Part shown: piece after piece, positions 61,689-64,000 of the stretch
How the letters are laid out: every line of letters starts with the position of its first letter
How positions within the stretch are numbered: the stretch's first letter is position 1
From: Geminicoccaceae bacterium
Lineage (GTDB): Bacteria > Pseudomonadota > Alphaproteobacteria > Geminicoccales > Geminicoccaceae
Length of the DNA stretch: 64,000 bases
Direction: 5' to 3'
Assembly: GCA_020638495.1 (NCBI GenBank)
Contig: JACKIN010000012.1
Location: 1 to 64,000 of the forward strand
Position numbers and translations under genes: made by a program
Notes under the pieces: model-generated
What the model was told of the DNA's origin: nothing
What the model saw: only the letters and a program-made list of their open reading frames with translations
Databases searched by the model: none

Positions 61689-63086
61689 TCAGTCGGAGCC
61701 GCCGAGATCGACGAGGACGACCTGGCGTTTCTGCTCCAGCATGACGTTGAGGACGATGCGGCGGCGCTTTCGGTCCCAGACGGGATGGGGGTCGACGCGC
61801 CTGGCCTTGAGGCCTGGCGGGCCGCTGTCGACCAGCATGAGCTGCGACTCCTTGCCGGCGGCGAGGTCGACGAGGCGGACCGGTGCGCGGCCATTGGCGT
61901 CGCCATAGCCTTCGTTGAGATAGGCGTCGGTAAGCAGCAGGCGTCCGGTCGGATCGAGGCTCGGGTGGCCGCTGCCGCGGAACCCGCCGACGAGCTCGGC
62001 GAGGCCATTGCCGTCATGACCGAAGCGGACGAAGCGCATCTCGTGGCCGCCGGGCGGCACGAGGTTCATGAGGATGGTCTCGTCGTCCGGCGTCCAGCTC
62101 GGGTGGTGGCCGCCGCGGTCCCAGAGCCGGTGCGGCAGGGCCAGGCGCACCGCGTCGCCCTCGGCCGAGAGGGTGAGGATCATGGCGCGCACCTTCTCGG
62201 GCGCGTCGGCGAGCCCGGTCGAGCGCACCACCTGGAAGAGGCGGTCGCCGGTGCCGTTGACCTTGGTGTGGAAGAGGGAATGCCGGCCGCTGGCGAGCAG
62301 CGCGCGCTCGGGGTGATCGGCAAGGAGGGCGTCCACCGAGACGAGCAGCTCGCAGCGCCCGCTCTCGAGATCGGTGCGCCAGATACCCTCATCCGTGGCG
62401 AAGCCGGTGGTGGGCCGCCGGCGGCCCAAGAGAGGGTCGGGGACGCCGTAGCCGGCCTGGGTGGCGTTGATGAGGTCGAGCGCCGGACCGAAGGCGTGGC
62501 GGCCCCGCGGGCAGAGCGCGTAGACCGGACCGCCCAGGGGCCGGGCCCGCCGCTCGGACAGGTCGATCACCACCCCGAGGCCGCGGCCACCGATGCGGTC
62601 GTTGCAGTAGAGCAGGTCGTCGCGCCCGGGATGCCAGTGCAGATTGGCGCCGAGCTGCAGCGCCCAGCCGCGCGTGTGGTAGACCGTCTCGATCGTGCGT
62701 TCGGCGAGGTCGATGACGCAGACTTCCGCGGTGTCGCCCGGATAGGGGCCGCGATGCTGGAAGGGCAGGCGGGTGACCGCCAGATAGCGGCCCGAGGGGC
62801 TGATCGGGGGGACGTCGAAGAAGGTGTGCAGATAGGCGCCGTCGGGCGGCGTGACGACGGTCGCGCAGGCGCCCGGATGCAATGTCGGGTAGCTGCGGAA
62901 AGCGACCTCGCGCCTGACGAAGAGCGGCGTCGGTGCCGCCGCTGCCTCGAGCCGGAGGCCGCGTGCCAGGGCACCCAGGGCGGTGCGCAGCTCCTCCTCG
63001 CCGTTGCGGGCGATCCGGCGGAGCGCCGCGTAGCGGCTGCGCCAGCGCAAGGCGGGAGCCGGAGTGGCGGTCGCCAGAGCCGTCAT
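61689..63086 (-). CDS. Beta-propeller (TolB/oligogalacturonate-lyase-like) protein of unknown function
   Basis: 465 residues from ATG 63086 (a GTG at 63098 is also in frame). The sequence alternates short strands with SPSGRYLAVTRLPF, VIDLAERTIETVYHTRGW, LGANLHWHPGRDDLLYCND, HHPSWTPDDETILMNL, GSGHPSLDPTGRLLLTDAYLNEG and VDPHPVWDRKRRRIVLN, which mark blades of a WD40/PD40-like propeller. No signal peptide is visible. Propellers of this kind serve as lyases, binding scaffolds or peptidase regulators, and I cannot assign a substrate. It is monocistronic and followed by the ORF-poor region. Confidence 0.7.
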   Translation of the reverse strand: MTALATATPAPALRWRSRYAALRRIARNGEEELRTALGALARGLRLEAAAAPTPLFVRREVAFRSYPTLHPGACATVVTPPDGAYLHTFFDVPPISPSGRYLAVTRLPFQHRGPYPGDTAEVCVIDLAERTIETVYHTRGWALQLGANLHWHPGRDDLLYCNDRIGGRGLGVVIDLSERRARPLGGPVYALCPRGRHAFGPALDLINATQAGYGVPDPLLGRRRPTTGFATDEGIWRTDLESGRCELLVSVDALLADHPERALLASGRHSLFHTKVNGTGDRLFQVVRSTGLADAPEKVRAMILTLSAEGDAVRLALPHRLWDRGGHHPSWTPDDETILMNLVPPGGHEMRFVRFGHDGNGLAELVGGFRGSGHPSLDPTGRLLLTDAYLNEGYGDANGRAPVRLVDLAAGKESQLMLVDSGPPGLKARRVDPHPVWDRKRRRIVLNVMLEQKRQVVLVDLGGSD

Positions 63087-63205
63087 CGTTTCGTTCACCC
63101 TTCATGCTTGTTCATGCCGCTGCCGCGGTGATAGCCGAGTCGGATGAAGGGTATCTTAAGACGGGCCCCGTCGCGGGCACTGGCGTGACGGTGCCGGAAT
63201 GGCGA

Positions 63206-63238
63206 GCGCCCCGGCCGCCGCTGGGGCGACCGGGGCGC
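63206..63238 (-). terminator. GC-rich inverted repeat downstream of degP
   Basis: GCGCCCCGG (63206-63214) and CCGGGGCGC (63230-63238) are exact inverted repeats with a 15-nt loop. They lie beyond a stronger hairpin at 63251-63282. They may form a tandem terminator. There is no T-run. Confidence 0.35.
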
Positions 63239-63250
63239 CTACGCCCCGTG

Positions 63251-63282
63251 GCCGCTTCGACCGGCGAGGCGGTCGAAGCGGC
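63251..63282 (-). terminator. Hairpin immediately downstream of degP
   Basis: GCCGCTTCGACC (63251-63262) and GGTCGAAGCGGC (63271-63282) form a perfect 12-bp stem with an 8-nt loop, 7 nt past the DegP stop on the minus strand. No T-run follows, so it may stabilise the 3' end as much as terminate. Confidence 0.55.
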
Positions 63283-63289
63283 AGCCGGC

Positions 63290-64000
63290 TCAGGCGCGAC
63301 GCACGTCGAGGGTGGCGAAGTGCTGCATGCCCTGGCGGGCGATCAGGACGAGGACCGCCTCGTGCTCCTCTTCCGATGCGGCCCGGACCCGCTCGGCCAC
63401 CTCGGCGGGCGTCGTCACCGGTCGGTTGTCGACCGAGAGGATGACGTCGCCCGGCTGCACCGTGCCGTCGGCATCCTCGGTGACACCGACGACCAGCACG
63501 CCCTTGGCGTCGGCGTCGAGGCCGGCGGCCTGACGCGTCTCGTCGTTCAGTGCGGCGAGATCGAGCCCGAGCACCCGGTCCGGCGCCGTCTCGACCGCCG
63601 CCTCGGCGACATCCTGGGTCGGCGCGGTTCGCAGCTCGGCCTGCAGCTCCTCGTGGGCGCCATGACGCCAGACATCGACCGTCTGCGGGACATCGATCTC
63701 CGCCGCCGCCACCAGCCTGCTGAGATCGCGCACCGCGACGATCGGGGTGCCGTCGAAGGCGGTGACGACGTCGCCGACCTGGAGCCCGGCCGTCGCGGCG
63801 GGGCTGTCCGGCGTGACCTGGGCGACCAGGGCGCCCTCGGCCTTGTCGAGGCCGAGACTCTGCGCGATCTCGGGGGTCACCGGCTGGATCTGCACGCCGA
63901 GCCAGCCGCGGCTGACGAAGCCCTGCTCCTTGAGCTCCGCGATGATCGGCTGCGCCAGGTTGGCGGGGATGGCGAAGCCGATGCCGACATTGCCGCCATT
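63290..64000 (-). CDS. DegP/HtrA-family serine protease, C-terminal part only
   Basis: The frame runs off the right edge. The visible part starts NGGNVGIGFAIPANLAQPIIAELKEQGFVSRGWLGVQIQPV, the end of the trypsin-like domain. PDZ1 follows (AQSLGLDKAEGALVAQVTPDSPAATAGLQVGDVVTAFDG), then a linker and PDZ2 (LAALNDETRQAAGLDADAKGVLVVGVTEDADGTVQPGDVILSVDNRPV). The catalytic triad lies outside the window. DegP proteins fold and degrade misfolded periplasmic proteins. Hairpins follow the stop. Confidence 0.9.
   Translation of the reverse strand, partial: NGGNVGIGFAIPANLAQPIIAELKEQGFVSRGWLGVQIQPVTPEIAQSLGLDKAEGALVAQVTPDSPAATAGLQVGDVVTAFDGTPIVAVRDLSRLVAAAEIDVPQTVDVWRHGAHEELQAELRTAPTQDVAEAAVETAPDRVLGLDLAALNDETRQAAGLDADAKGVLVVGVTEDADGTVQPGDVILSVDNRPVTTPAEVAERVRAASEEEHEAVLVLIARQGMQHFATLDVRRA

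Overview
The window is GC-rich, densely packed bacterial DNA and looks chromosomal. Several gene families and gene orders point to an alphaproteobacterium, probably in the Rhodospirillales/Geminicoccales range. These include an ELM1-family protein, a DUF1192 protein, the gpmI / envC-like / ctpA / divergent polysaccharide deacetylase / rppH run, and a TolC / LssB-type ABC / HlyD secretion operon. I see no insertion sequence, prophage, integrase or CRISPR array. Two tRNA genes are present: Val-GAC (minus strand, 32027-32101) and Pro-UGG (plus strand, 47992-48068).

Layout. 1-3512: three minus-strand genes (ELM1 family, partial; PuuE-type deacetylase; acyltransferase 3), with a small inverted-repeat element at 2112-2236. 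3694-9818: an otn-type four-carbon acid-sugar pathway (otnI, a short-chain dehydrogenase, otnC, otnK), split in two by a two-gene repair cassette (ligase-associated MBL exonuclease and ATP-dependent DNA ligase). 9849-12889: type-5 uracil-DNA glycosylase, two single-domain MaoC proteins, and a divergent CaiB/BaiF CoA-transferase.

12896-30182 is the most interesting region, about 17 kb. It encodes a complete Dpp/Opp-type peptide ABC importer, scattered over three transcription units. With it are three sulfatases without signal peptides, a FadR-type GntR regulator, an MlrC-type M81 metallopeptidase, an AstE/AspA-like deacylase, a mandelate-racemase-type enolase-superfamily enzyme, a gamma-glutamyltransferase without a signal peptide, and a zinc-type alcohol dehydrogenase. 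Three divergent promoter regions each hold a GTATAC-centred palindrome. At four of the six predicted promoters it lies inside a 17-bp spacer between recognisable -35 and -10 boxes. I infer one GntR-controlled regulon that imports a sulfated peptide-like or acyl/glutamyl conjugate, removes sulfate in the cytoplasm, and dismantles the rest. The substrate cannot be read from the sequence.

30179-32101: a TROVE/Ro60 RNA-binding protein with a 73-residue helix-turn-helix partner. A clear sigma-70-like promoter precedes it, and its spacer is a 17-bp palindrome. The tRNA-Val gene follows. 32201-41337: N-formylglutamate amidohydrolase-like protein, HI0933-type flavoprotein, xylulokinase, LysE exporter, gluconate 5-dehydrogenase-like SDR, an FtsH (probably a paralogue) and an AsmA protein. 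41366-46327: low-specificity threonine aldolase, an SH3-domain exported protein, amidase, GST, and a voltage-sensor-like potassium channel ending in a zinc ribbon. 46334-49358: gpt, DUF1192 protein, a zinc-ribbon fragment, GNAT acetyltransferase, tRNA-Pro, and a GST with a long Pro/Ala-rich tail.

49321-55135 is the envelope and housekeeping run on the minus strand (rppH, divergent polysaccharide deacetylase, ctpA, envC-like, gpmI). 55299-60937 encodes a type I secretion system (TolC, ABC exporter, membrane fusion protein). No substrate gene lies beside it; instead there are about 750 bp without a convincing gene. The window ends with a beta-propeller protein and the C-terminal part of a DegP/HtrA protease running off the right edge.
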